Assembly: GCF_900110685.1 (NCBI RefSeq)
Contig: NZ_FOES01000013.1
Coordinates: forward strand, 1-60,140
Direction of reading: 5' to 3'
DNA length: 60,140 nt
DNA from: Piscibacillus halophilus
GTDB taxonomy: Bacteria; Bacillota; Bacilli; Bacillales; Alkalibacillaceae
Under the pieces are notes generated by a model. It saw nothing but the letters and a program-made list of their open reading frames with translations. It did no database searches and was not told where the DNA came from. Each line of letters begins with the position of its first letter. The stretch's first letter is position 1. Both the position numbers and the translations under genes were made by a program. Positions 17,251 through 24,852 of this stretch are shown here, one piece after another.

Positions 17251-17904
17251 TTAAGAAGTTGCTTTAATTGATTGGTCAACAGTTGTTTGTTTCTGCTTCC
17301 TCGTTAACCAATAAAAAATTGGTGTATCGAGAGCAGCAATACCTAACTTAATGACATATTGACTTAGAATCATCATCCAAAGATTAGGCACTGAACCGAT
17401 AAAAGCAATTGTGATAAATACGGTTGTATCAATTAATTGTGAAGATGCCGTACTCACATTATTTCTTAACCATTTATATTTAGTATTCGTCATTTTCTTC
17501 AATTTAGAGAATATGAGAACATCAAGGTATTGTGATGTGAGATAAGCTGCAAGTGAAGCGATGACAAAGCGCGCATTTTGCCCGAGCAACGTTTCATATG
17601 CTTGTTGTGACTCCTGCGCAAATGGTGCCACTGGTAATAGCTGTCCTAAAAAAATCATGATACTGGCGAAAATTTGGGCAATAAACCCAAAAATAATTGT
17701 CTGTTTTGCTTGTTCTCGTCCATAATTCTCATGAATAATATCTGTTATTAAAAACGTGACTGCATATACGACAACGGCTGCTGGAATAGTAAAGTTTTCG
17801 CCTAACATGACAATTTTACCAGCGATCACATTTGCGACTACTAACGCGCTGGCAAAGATCACATTGAGTAAAATAAGCTTCTGATCTTTATTTGTCATGT
17901 TCAC
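17251..17904 (-). CDS. yhhQ: Queuosine precursor transporter, YhhQ family
   Basis: An integral membrane protein of about 217 residues with six or more helices and the family motifs NVIAGKIV, FLITDIIHENYGREQA and STASSQLIDTTVF. YhhQ/QPTR proteins import 7-deazapurine precursors (preQ0 or preQ1) for queuosine tRNA modification. It overlaps the end of queF by 17 bp from a GTG start; an ATG at 17898 is also possible and neither has a strong ribosome site, so translation is probably coupled to queF. Both genes share the preQ1-type leader, giving a consistent salvage-plus-reduction pair. Confidence 0.85.
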   Translation of the reverse strand: MNMTNKDQKLILLNVIFASALVVANVIAGKIVMLGENFTIPAAVVVYAVTFLITDIIHENYGREQAKQTIIFGFIAQIFASIMIFLGQLLPVAPFAQESQQAYETLLGQNARFVIASLAAYLTSQYLDVLIFSKLKKMTNTKYKWLRNNVSTASSQLIDTTVFITIAFIGSVPNLWMMILSQYVIKLGIAALDTPIFYWLTRKQKQTTVDQSIKATS

Positions 17905-18295
17905 GCACCGCTTTCGTGGTTAGCTCAATACCACCACGCGCCGATTGATAGACCGTCACTTCAACACGTTTTGGATCAATCGCATACATGACATCATCCG
18001 CAATTTGTGCCGCTAATGACTCACAGAAGGCACCTTGATCCCTGAAAGACCAAAGATAAAACTTTAATGACTTAGATTCAATACATTTATCTTGTGGCGT
18101 ATATGAGATTTCAACTCGGCCAAAATCAGGCTGACCAGTCTTCGGACAAACCGCCGTAAATTCTAATGCATTAAACGTGATTTCTTGGACGTTTGGCGCA
18201 CCAAAGGCTTCGTTCTTTAATATTTCGCGCCCTTCCTCGACGCTATTCGGTCTTGGCATTGGCCCTGACCTAGGTAAATAATAGTTCTCTGACAT
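17888..18295 (-). CDS. queF: NADPH-dependent 7-cyano-7-deazaguanine reductase QueF
   Basis: A short-form (T-fold) QueF of 135 residues. Nucleophile Cys lies in AVCPKTGQPDF, the substrate-binding ESKSLKFYLWSFRDQGAFCE follows, and RGGIELT is near the end. It reduces the nitrile preQ0 to preQ1 in the queuosine pathway. Start is chosen at the ATG ending at 18295, 9 nt after AAGGAG. An in-frame ATG at 18304 abuts that ribosome site and is unlikely. Confidence 0.92.
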   Translation of the reverse strand: MSENYYLPRSGPMPRPNSVEEGREILKNEAFGAPNVQEITFNALEFTAVCPKTGQPDFGRVEISYTPQDKCIESKSLKFYLWSFRDQGAFCESLAAQIADDVMYAIDPKRVEVTVYQSARGGIELTTKAVREHDK

Positions 18296-18304
18296 ATTGA
18301 TCAT

Positions 18305-18342
18305 CTCCTTAGTTTTGATTAAGCAGGATTTTTCGAACTGCT
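18305..18342 (-). promoter_or_regulatory. Probable preQ1-I riboswitch controlling queF-yhhQ
   Basis: Read on the minus strand, AGCAG and CTGCT form P1 around an 11-nt loop that begins TTCG and ends in C (the base expected to pair with the ligand). P1 is followed by an A-rich strand ending CAAAACTAAGGAG, which merges with the queF ribosome site. This H-type pseudoknot layout matches preQ1-I riboswitches acting on translation. Pairing between loop and tail is poorer than in the B. subtilis queC aptamer, so the call rests partly on the two cognate genes behind it. Confidence 0.65.
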
Positions 18343-18398
18343 ATGTGCTTTCACACACAAATATCAATTATAACAGCATATGTCCATTTATAAAAGGA

Positions 18399-18426
18399 CA
18401 AAAAAAGACGGGAAAACTCCCGTCTT
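18399..18426 (-). terminator. Terminator of the Opu-type operon
   Basis: A perfect 9-bp stem (AAGACGGGA with TCCCGTCTT) and a 4-nt loop are followed on the minus strand by a T run. The stem overlaps the stop codon of the binding-protein gene. Confidence 0.85.
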
Positions 18427-19333
18427 AATCAATTAAGCCTTTGCCTTTCAAAAATTCTTCTGCGACAACTTCTGCCTTCATATCATCAATATCGACTTTA
18501 GCATTCATTTCTTGCATTTCTTCTTCAGAAATTTGACCAGCCAATTCATTTATGACGTCCTCAAGCTCAGGATGATTTTCTAGCGTTTCCATTCTAATTA
18601 GAGGTGCTGCATCATACTTCGGGAAAAATCCTAAATCATCAGTAGTTGCTTGTAAGCCATACCGCTCAATTTTACCATCAGTCGTAAATGCAGGGATTAA
18701 ATCAACTTCCTTATTGTATACTGCTTCATACATCACGTTAGGATCTAAAGAGTCTGTTCGACTGAAGTCAAATGGATAGGTTTCAATCATAGCATCATAC
18801 CCATCACCTTCACGCTCATAAAATGGGTGAGGAGCTCCAAATGACATCTCTTGGTTTTGTGACACCTCAACTAAATCAGAAAAAGTCTGAGCATCATAAT
18901 CAGCATCAGGATGGTATGCCAGTGTGTAAGTATTTTCGAAGCCTAAAGGCTCTAACCAAGTCACGTTAAACTTTTCTTCATATCCTTCCTTCACTCGTTG
19001 AAAAACACTTTCCGAAGATTCTCTTTCTTCCGCCTGTTCATTCAAAACCGCTTCTAAACCAGTTCCTGTATATTCTACATAAATATCAATATCACCTTGA
19101 TCAATGGCAGGTGTGATGACAGCTACTTCACCTAATCCATCTTCATATTGAACATCTAAATCCGTATGGGCTTCTATATACTGCCCTACAATTTGAGGTA
19201 AAATGTATTGCTCTGTCCATGGCTTACCGCCAATTTTAATTGTTCCTTCATCACTACCTGATGATCCACAAGCTGCTAATAAACTTACAAATAATATGCT
19301 GATCATAAAAAATAACCTTTTTCGCTTAACCAT
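18425..19333 (-). CDS. Glycine betaine/choline-type ABC transporter, binding lipoprotein
   Basis: An OpuBC/OpuCC-type lipoprotein of 302 residues. The signal sequence ends LLAACGSS. The QAT-family domain follows: IKIGGKPWTEQYILPQIVGQY, DIDIYVEYTGTGL, and GFENTYTLAYHPDADYDAQTFSDL. It binds quaternary-ammonium osmoprotectants (glycine betaine, choline, carnitine) at the outer face of the membrane. The second of two adjacent ATGs is chosen, 6 nt after GGGAGG. Last gene of a three-gene operon on the minus strand. Confidence 0.88.
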   Translation of the reverse strand: MVKRKRLFFMISILFVSLLAACGSSGSDEGTIKIGGKPWTEQYILPQIVGQYIEAHTDLDVQYEDGLGEVAVITPAIDQGDIDIYVEYTGTGLEAVLNEQAEERESSESVFQRVKEGYEEKFNVTWLEPLGFENTYTLAYHPDADYDAQTFSDLVEVSQNQEMSFGAPHPFYEREGDGYDAMIETYPFDFSRTDSLDPNVMYEAVYNKEVDLIPAFTTDGKIERYGLQATTDDLGFFPKYDAAPLIRMETLENHPELEDVINELAGQISEEEMQEMNAKVDIDDMKAEVVAEEFLKGKGLID

Positions 19334-19344
19334 CATAATCCTCC

Positions 19345-20016
19345 CTATTTAATCCTCATACCTTTAGGTGTCGATTTTTTCTCTAGATGTTTTAAAATAA
19401 AATCAAACATATTAGCTAAAACTGCCACAGGAATGGCTCCCGCTAAAATTAAATATGGTTTATATGATTGAAGACCGCGATATATGACATCTCCTAATCC
19501 ACCAGCACCGACGAACGTTGCCAATGTCGCGACTCCAACCGTTAAGACTGTAGCCGTTCGAATTCCTGCCATAATAAAAGGTATGGCTAAAGGGAATTCA
19601 ACTTTGAATAAACGTTGTCTTGAAGTCATACCCATTGCACTTGCTGCCTCAATCATCGCAGGACTGACTCGCGAGATCCCCGTGTAAGTGTTTCGAACAA
19701 TCGGAAGTAATGCATATATTGTAAGCGCGATTAAGGCTGTGTTCGTTCCTATTCCAATCAGTGGGACGAGAAATCCAAATAAGGCTAGGCTCGGAATCGT
19801 TTGTAAGACCGCTGTAACTCCAATCATAGGTTCTGCAAACCGTTTAGCTCTAGCAATCCATATGCCTAATGGTAATGATATTAAACATGCAATAGAAATT
19901 GAAACAAAAGATAACCATAAGTGCTCAATAAAAGCCATTTGAATCAATTCCCTACGATCAACGACTGTTAAGAAGAACTCATTAAACCCGTTATACATTC
20001 CTTTTAACCAACTCAC
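19345..20016 (-). CDS. Osmoprotectant ABC transporter permease
   Basis: A permease of 223 residues with five or six transmembrane helices and the coupling loop MIEAASAMGMTSRQRLFKVEFPLAIP. It is close to OpuCB/OpuCD. It starts with GTG overlapping the ATPase stop by four bases (GTGA), so translation is coupled. Only one permease is encoded here, whereas B. subtilis OpuB and OpuC have two, so it probably works as a homodimer. Confidence 0.87.
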   Translation of the reverse strand: MSWLKGMYNGFNEFFLTVVDRRELIQMAFIEHLWLSFVSISIACLISLPLGIWIARAKRFAEPMIGVTAVLQTIPSLALFGFLVPLIGIGTNTALIALTIYALLPIVRNTYTGISRVSPAMIEAASAMGMTSRQRLFKVEFPLAIPFIMAGIRTATVLTVGVATLATFVGAGGLGDVIYRGLQSYKPYLILAGAIPVAVLANMFDFILKHLEKKSTPKGMRIK

Positions 20017-20981
20017 GATAGCTCACCTCTTTCTGAGGTTAACGCTTTAATAAATGAATCTTTTGTTAAATAACCTAATAGTTCATCGTTTTCTTTTACA
20101 GCGACTACGTCAAACTTTTCATCAACAAACAAATGAATTAATTCATCAAGTTCTGCTAAGGCTTGTACTTCTTTGCTAGGGTCAGAAGGTGCAGCCATCG
20201 TAAACCAATCCTGATAATATTTTGCCGTTTTATTAGTGGTTTTTAAATACCGAGTCATTCTGTCTTCCCCAATAAACGATTTTACAAATTCAGTACGCGG
20301 AGACTGTAAAATTTCGTCTGGAGTTCCATATTGTTCGACTTCACCTTTCCGTAAAATCACAATTTGGTCAGCAATCTTTAAGGCTTCATCCATATCATGC
20401 GTTACAAAAACGATGGTTTTTTGTAATTGACTATGTAAATCTTTAAGCTGATCCTGCAGTTGCTCACGACTGATCGGGTCTAATGCACTAAAAGGTTCAT
20501 CCATTAAAATAATATCTGGATTACCGACTAATGCTCGTGCCACCCCTACCCTTTGTTGCTGCCCACCACTGAGTTCCAGTGGAAAACGATTGCGGAAAAC
20601 ATCTGGCTCTAGGTTCACCATATCTAACATATCATTGACACGTTGATCAATTTGACCTTTCGTCCATCCGAGTAATTTGGGGACAACCGCTATATTTTCA
20701 GCAATCGTCATATGCGGAAATAAACCAATTTGCTGAATGACATATCCTATTGAACGCCTTAGTTCAACAACATCTTTTCCATAAATGGATTCACCATCAA
20801 TTATAATATCACCTTCACTCGGGGAAATAAGGCGATTTATATGTTTTAATAGAGTTGTTTTTCCACAACCACTTGGACCAATAATACAAGTTAATGCACC
20901 GGGTTGTAGATTTAGATCTATTCCTTTTAATGCTTCAGTACCGTCGTCAAAATCTTTATTTAAATTCTTAAATTGAATCAA
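20013..20981 (-). CDS. Osmoprotectant ABC transporter ATPase with CBS region
   Basis: An ATPase of 322 residues. Walker A is GPSGCGKTT, the signature is LSGGQQQR, Walker B is IILMDEPFSALDP, and the switch is VTHD. The C-terminal 75 residues (ALAELDELIHLFVDEKFDVVAVKENDELLGYLTKDSF) look like one CBS motif, the ionic-strength or nucleotide-sensing part seen in OpuA/OpuC-type ATPases; a full pair is not evident. TTG start with AGAAGGAGGGAG upstream. First gene of the operon. Confidence 0.88.
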   Translation of the reverse strand: MIQFKNLNKDFDDGTEALKGIDLNLQPGALTCIIGPSGCGKTTLLKHINRLISPSEGDIIIDGESIYGKDVVELRRSIGYVIQQIGLFPHMTIAENIAVVPKLLGWTKGQIDQRVNDMLDMVNLEPDVFRNRFPLELSGGQQQRVGVARALVGNPDIILMDEPFSALDPISREQLQDQLKDLHSQLQKTIVFVTHDMDEALKIADQIVILRKGEVEQYGTPDEILQSPRTEFVKSFIGEDRMTRYLKTTNKTAKYYQDWFTMAAPSDPSKEVQALAELDELIHLFVDEKFDVVAVKENDELLGYLTKDSFIKALTSERGELS

Positions 20982-21093
20982 CCATTTCTCCCTCCTTCTG
21001 TTACATACCCTACTTTAAAAAAAGTATATCAAAACAAACTAGTTTAACATAAAGATTTTTATCAAGTGGGAGGAGTATAAGAATTTTATTAGG

Positions 21094-21504
21094 GAGGAGG
21101 CTGAGACAAGAATAATTATTATATAAAAAAGGCGAACATTAGACTGTATTAAACATCCTTAGTTCGCCTTCTTTATGGTAGCTACGTCAAAATGCTTCGC
21201 TTTCCGCAGGCACGGCTTCAACTTCCCCAAACTCACTTCCGTTCGAAGATTTAAGGATGTTCGGGCTAATGACGCAACATCCTGTGGCCCCTCAGCTCGT
21301 GCTGTTCTGCGACGATCTGGACGATCTAGTGTCGGCGTTGGCCACAAATGCTACTTGTGATACACCTGTGCATTACTTTGCGCCGAGTAATCGCAGGCGC
21401 AGGACGTGGCCACTTTAAACCGACCTGGAGTCTCGCATTTTGACTACGCTAACTCCATTTTTGTTCGGTATATTAACCTATTTATCTTTTGTCCCATACT
21501 CCTC
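21094..21504. mobile_element. Non-coding 411-bp element with imperfect terminal inverted repeats (MITE-like)
   Basis: The ends GAGGAGGCTGAGACAAGA (left) and GAGGAGTATGGGACAAAA (reverse complement of the right end) match at 14 of 18 positions. Just inside the left end is an AAAAAAGGC-type hairpin (21129-21170) followed by a T-rich run. This is the same plan as the IS1182-type end at 59849 (GAGGCTGGGACATAA, then AAAAAAGGC hairpin). The interior is clearly richer in GC than its surroundings and holds no credible gene. It also contains the inverted pair AAACATCCTTA (21151) and TTAAGGATGTT (21251). Best read as a dispersed IS1182-related remnant. Its hairpin may also end the 21511 gene transcript. 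Confidence 0.6.
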
Positions 21505-21510
21505 TTTAAA

Positions 21511-22797
21511 CTATTCATCACAAACTTTTTCAACAAAGCGTTTCAACACATGCACCGTTTGAACACAATCGTTTAAAGAAGACCATTCTTTAGGATTGTG
21601 GCTAATACCGTCCTTACTTTGAATAAATAACATGGCTGCTGGCACATACCGTCCAACAATCATCGCATCATGTCCTGCACCACTTGGCAAGTGATAAGCT
21701 TCTGAACCTAATACTTCTTTGACGGCTTCACTCGCTTTTTGCTGCATATGTTGAGGAATTTCAACGGGGTCCACGCTCATTAATTCCTCAAGTTCGACCG
21801 CAATTTCCTGCTTACCTGCTACTGTTTGAGCACAAGTTTTAACCAAACGAACGATCTCTTCTTTCCATTCGTTCTTAATATCACGTATATCAACTGTTAG
21901 CTCAACTTCACCTGGGATAACATTTACACCGTTTGGTTTTACTTCTAGTTTACCAACAGTCGCCACGCCTGAATCACTCACTTGAGGTGGGAAGTCCTTC
22001 ACTTGGCGAATAAAATCACTCGCTGCTACCAATGCATCTTGGCGATCATTCATCGGTGTATTCCCAGCATGTCCTGCCACACCTTTAAATATAACTTTTA
22101 ACCAAGTTGGTCCTGCAATTCCTGTTACAACACCCGTCGGAAGATTCGCTTTCTCCAAACGTTTCCCCTGCTCAATATGGACTTCGATAAAAGCATACAC
22201 GTCATCCAGATCGCGCTTGGCACTAGCGACACTCTCCGGAGTTAGACCAACCTCTTTTAATACTTCTTCATACGAACGTCCTTCATAATCAACCCGTTTC
22301 CGCTCTTCATCCGCTTCAATTTGCCCAATAAAGGCTTGACTACCTGTTAAACCTCCGTTAAAGCGAGCTCCTTCTTCATCAGAGAAAATAACGACTTCAA
22401 ATGGACGCTTGGGTTGATAACCTTCCTCACGCCATGCTGAGACCACTTCTAAAGCAGACAAAACACCTAAAGGACCGTCAAAATGACCTCCATGTGGAAC
22501 ACTATCTACATGGGAACCAGATAGAACAGCTGGTACATCTTCTTGCCCTTTTAAGCGACCAAATACATTCCCGGCACCATCCATCATAACGTCGAGTCCT
22601 TCTTCTTCCATCCACTTCATCACTAATTCTTTAGCTTTTAGTTCTTCTTGCGAAAATGATATTCTCTCGCAACCGCCTTCTTCGGTCCAACCGATTTTAG
22701 CAAGCTCAGCTAGTCGTTTAGCCAATCGTTCACCATTTACTCCAGAGTGCGTAAGTTCATTTTGGTATCCATCCATTAGTCGATCGTAAAAGTTCAA
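21511..22797 (-). CDS. Zn-dependent amidohydrolase/carbamoylase, M20 family (hydantoinase class)
   Basis: A protein of 428 residues of the N-carbamoyl-L-amino-acid hydrolase / allantoate amidohydrolase group. Metal-site motifs in order: GSHVDSVPHGGHFDGPLGVL, SDEEGARFNGGLTGSQAF, HIEQG, GHAGNTPM in the dimerisation lid, PSGAGHDAM, and GISHNPKEWS. It hydrolyses N-carbamoyl or ureido bonds in the cytosol. Motifs alone do not separate carbamoyl-amino-acid from allantoate substrates, and no hydantoinase or allantoinase is adjacent. Start is TTG with GGTAGGGA about 7 nt upstream. Confidence 0.82.
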   Translation of the reverse strand: MNFYDRLMDGYQNELTHSGVNGERLAKRLAELAKIGWTEEGGCERISFSQEELKAKELVMKWMEEEGLDVMMDGAGNVFGRLKGQEDVPAVLSGSHVDSVPHGGHFDGPLGVLSALEVVSAWREEGYQPKRPFEVVIFSDEEGARFNGGLTGSQAFIGQIEADEERKRVDYEGRSYEEVLKEVGLTPESVASAKRDLDDVYAFIEVHIEQGKRLEKANLPTGVVTGIAGPTWLKVIFKGVAGHAGNTPMNDRQDALVAASDFIRQVKDFPPQVSDSGVATVGKLEVKPNGVNVIPGEVELTVDIRDIKNEWKEEIVRLVKTCAQTVAGKQEIAVELEELMSVDPVEIPQHMQQKASEAVKEVLGSEAYHLPSGAGHDAMIVGRYVPAAMLFIQSKDGISHNPKEWSSLNDCVQTVHVLKRFVEKVCDE

Positions 22798-22878
22798 TTA
22801 AATGTCCCTACCTTTCAATAAATTGTGGACCTCTAAAAAATCGATTTTTTATCAATAATGCTTGGAAAACCTCTAAAA

Positions 22879-23268
22879 TTACTCATCGATTTTTTTACTT
22901 AAAGTTACTAGGAAAAATAACACAAAACTCACTAAAAGGGTAGTCCCGCCAACTATGAAATACACCGTTACCAAACCATCTGGTAATCCAAACGGGCGTA
23001 CATAATAGACCCACATACCTGTTGTAAGCCCAAACGCACCTATGATTGCGGTCCAAACATGCAACGTCGCTAGCTTTGTTTTCACTTGATAAAAAACTTT
23101 ATAAAACACCGCCCACGCAAAGAGCGTTAACCAACCCACAACTAATATATGAGCGTGCACCGTTCTAAATTGGTAATCCATTGACCCTGCCATATGAGAA
23201 CCAATGAACGCTCCAACTACTGCGAATAAAGCTGAAAAACGTAATAAGGTTGTACTATAATTCTGCAT
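22879..23268 (-). CDS. Small four-helix membrane protein, heme-copper-oxidase-subunit-I-like
   Basis: A protein of 129 residues with four hydrophobic helices. FRTVHAHILVVGWLTLFAWAVFYKVF, with the HAH pair at a helix start, resembles helix II of cytochrome oxidase subunit I. Bacillus genomes contain short proteins of this kind that are often called cytochrome c oxidase. It is far too short to be a working oxidase and may bind heme or be a structural relic. Function unknown. ATG 7 nt after AAAGGGG; an upstream in-frame ATG is less well placed. Confidence 0.6.
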   Translation of the reverse strand: MQNYSTTLLRFSALFAVVGAFIGSHMAGSMDYQFRTVHAHILVVGWLTLFAWAVFYKVFYQVKTKLATLHVWTAIIGAFGLTTGMWVYYVRPFGLPDGLVTVYFIVGGTTLLVSFVLFFLVTLSKKIDE

Positions 23269-23342
23269 CACTAGACCCCTTTCCACGTGTTATAATAAGA
23301 TTATATTTATTATGTCATAGATATAGGTAGGAGAAATGAATA

Positions 23343-23810
23343 ATGAATGAAAAATCAGTGAAGAACTTGTGGCAAAACTTCTTGTCTACATTAAACCCAG
23401 AAGAAGCCAAGCATGCAACGTATGAAGCATGGGCATTTGGCGATGGTCCTGAGTTAGCGAATGAACTGGCTCAATTAGTTAAAAGTGGAGATAAAACAGC
23501 GACTTGCTCTTTATATCAATCTTACATAGATGAAAACGAAGAATTGCCTAAAGTCGGTGAATACAACATTATTACCGATTGGGACGGCCAGCCTATTTTG
23601 ATCACTAGAACGATGAAGGTTGAGCTAATCCCGTTTAATGAAGTAACTAAAGAGTTTGCTTATAAGGAAGGAGAAGGCGATAAAAGTTATGATTATTGGC
23701 GCCGTGAACATATTAAATTTTTTAACCGAGAATTAGCTGACAAAAATCAAACATTTGAGGAAAAAATGTATGTCGTTTGCGAAGAGTTTAAAGTCGTCTA
23801 TGAGGGTTAA
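23343..23810 (+). CDS. ASCH-domain protein (YhfF-like)
   Basis: A soluble protein of 155 residues with a single ASCH domain (GDKTATCSLYQSY, KVGEYNIITDWDGQPILITRTMKVELIPFNEV, GDKSYDYWRREHIKFF). The fold is related to PUA and is thought to bind RNA or modified nucleosides; the physiological target is unknown. GGAGAAATGAATA precedes the ATG. It converges on the next gene, and the two stop codons share TTAA. Confidence 0.8.
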   Translation: MNEKSVKNLWQNFLSTLNPEEAKHATYEAWAFGDGPELANELAQLVKSGDKTATCSLYQSYIDENEELPKVGEYNIITDWDGQPILITRTMKVELIPFNEVTKEFAYKEGEGDKSYDYWRREHIKFFNRELADKNQTFEEKMYVVCEEFKVVYEG

Positions 23811-23827
23811 CCCAACACACCCTCATA
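23799..23827. terminator. Hairpin spanning two overlapping convergent stop codons
   Basis: TATGAGGG and CCCTCATA form a perfect 8-bp stem whose loop contains the shared TTAA of both stops. There is no T tract, so it may protect 3' ends or block the opposing polymerase more than terminate on its own. Confidence 0.45.
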
Positions 23828-24139
23828 GATTTTACGGACTTTTTCATCAAACTGATTCACTTGAACAATACGAGCTTCCCGCAAGTACTCTTTGCCATCG
23901 ACAAATAAAATGAGTACTGGAACGGTAAAAATTGAAAAACGCCCTGCGACTTCTGGTACATCATGAACATCTATATGTCCGAGTTCTATTTGAGGGTATT
24001 GGTCCATTAGATATTGAACCTGAGGCAATAGACTATGGCACACACTGCAACCTTTCCGTGATATATACAAAAAAGACAGCTGATGCTCTAATAACTGGTC
24101 AATGTCCCCATTATGATGCAACTCTTTAAATTCACGCAT
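23807..24139 (-). CDS. Thioredoxin-family protein
   Basis: A thioredoxin-fold protein of 110 residues with a CSVC active site (SRKGCSVCHSLLPQV) and the cis-Pro loop FTVPVLILFVDGKEYL. It has no signal peptide. It probably reduces disulfides in the cytosol or acts on a specific partner. ATG at 24139, 8 nt after AGGAG; a GTG three codons upstream lies within the ribosome-site region. The first of the 21-bp repeat arrays lies just upstream. Confidence 0.82.
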   Translation of the reverse strand: MREFKELHHNGDIDQLLEHQLSFLYISRKGCSVCHSLLPQVQYLMDQYPQIELGHIDVHDVPEVAGRFSIFTVPVLILFVDGKEYLREARIVQVNQFDEKVRKIYEGVLG

Positions 24140-24180
24140 TGACTCCACTCCTAAATGTCTTACCCCCTGAAACAGAGGTG

Positions 24181-24313
24181 TTTCGCCAAGATGAGTCTTT
24201 TTTTCGCCGATTCGATTTTGCTTTTCGCGAATTTGAGCCCTCTTTTCGCCAGAATGAAGCTTCTTCTCGTCAAAACTAGTTTTCTTTTCGCCAAATTAAA
24301 GGATCTTTTCGCC
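24181..24313 (-). repeat. Array A: seven GGCGAAA cores at exactly 21-bp spacing
   Basis: On the plus strand TTTCGCC (variants TTTCGCG, TCTCGTC) starts at 24181, 24202, 24223, 24244, 24265, 24286 and 24307, each step exactly 21 bp. The 14-bp spacers differ from one another. On the minus strand the core reads GGCGAAAaG. The array lies between two minus-strand genes, upstream of the thioredoxin-like gene and downstream of the SRPBCC gene. See arrays B and C for the same design. Confidence 0.95.
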
Positions 24314-24334
24314 GATTGTTTAAAAGTTAACAAG

Positions 24335-24784
24335 CTACTCTTGAGACTCTTTATAATTCATCTCAACATATTGCTTTAATTGATACAAATGATTGCCGTC
24401 TTCCTTTTTAATGATTCGGTTGATCACTGGCTTTGTTAACATATTTCGGAGCCCTTTTGTTTTAATATTCCCTTCAAAGTGAATATCTGTCCCTCCATCC
24501 ACTTCACTTAACGTATAAATGTAATGAAGGTCTAAACCATTCTGTTTACTATACGTCGCAAATTTCGTGTAGGGTTCATACTCAGTGACTTCTAATGTGT
24601 TTTCAACTTGTTGATTGCCAATCAGTCGAACCTCTTTAATATGCGTCCCCACTTTCACCTCTTCATCTAATACTTCAACTTCTTGTATGTGGTCTAACAC
24701 TTTAGGTGCATATTCAAACGTTGTTAACACACGAAACACTAAATCAATCGGATATTTAATATGTACGTCTCTCTTAAATCCCAT
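24335..24784 (-). CDS. SRPBCC (START-like) ligand-binding protein
   Basis: A protein of 149 residues with the helix-grip SRPBCC/polyketide-cyclase fold (DVHIKYPIDLVFRVLTTFEYAPKVLDHIQEVEVLDEEVKVGTHIKEVR in the N-terminal half; YTLSEVDGGTDIHFEGNIKTKG in the sheet; a long C-terminal helix). This fold holds a hydrophobic ligand; the ligand is unknown. ATG ending at 24784, 6 nt after GAGGTG. The upstream in-frame GTG is part of the ribosome site. Confidence 0.75.
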   Translation of the reverse strand: MGFKRDVHIKYPIDLVFRVLTTFEYAPKVLDHIQEVEVLDEEVKVGTHIKEVRLIGNQQVENTLEVTEYEPYTKFATYSKQNGLDLHYIYTLSEVDGGTDIHFEGNIKTKGLRNMLTKPVINRIIKKEDGNHLYQLKQYVEMNYKESQE

Positions 24785-24816
24785 TACATTCACCTCTCTG
24801 TCTGTTATTTTATCAC

Positions 24817-24846
24817 AAAAAAAAAGAACCCGCCTTACGCGAGTTC
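24817..24846 (-). terminator. Terminator after the aromatic hydroxylase gene
   Basis: On the minus strand GAACTCGC pairs with GCGGGTTC (one wobble) around a 5-nt loop, followed by a run of nine T. Confidence 0.88.
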
Positions 24847-24852
24847 CAATAT

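Noticed and set aside
24181-24313. Array A as a CRISPR array
   Set aside because: The repeat core is only about 7 bp, spacers are 14 bp, and no cas gene is in the window. CRISPR repeats are about 23-50 bp with longer spacers.
24155-24379. 74-codon plus-strand ORF with a repeating FA heptad across array A
   Set aside because: It overlaps the end of the minus-strand SRPBCC gene, has no ribosome site, and its repetition is fully explained by the 21-bp DNA array, which in the other arrays lies in other frames and strands.
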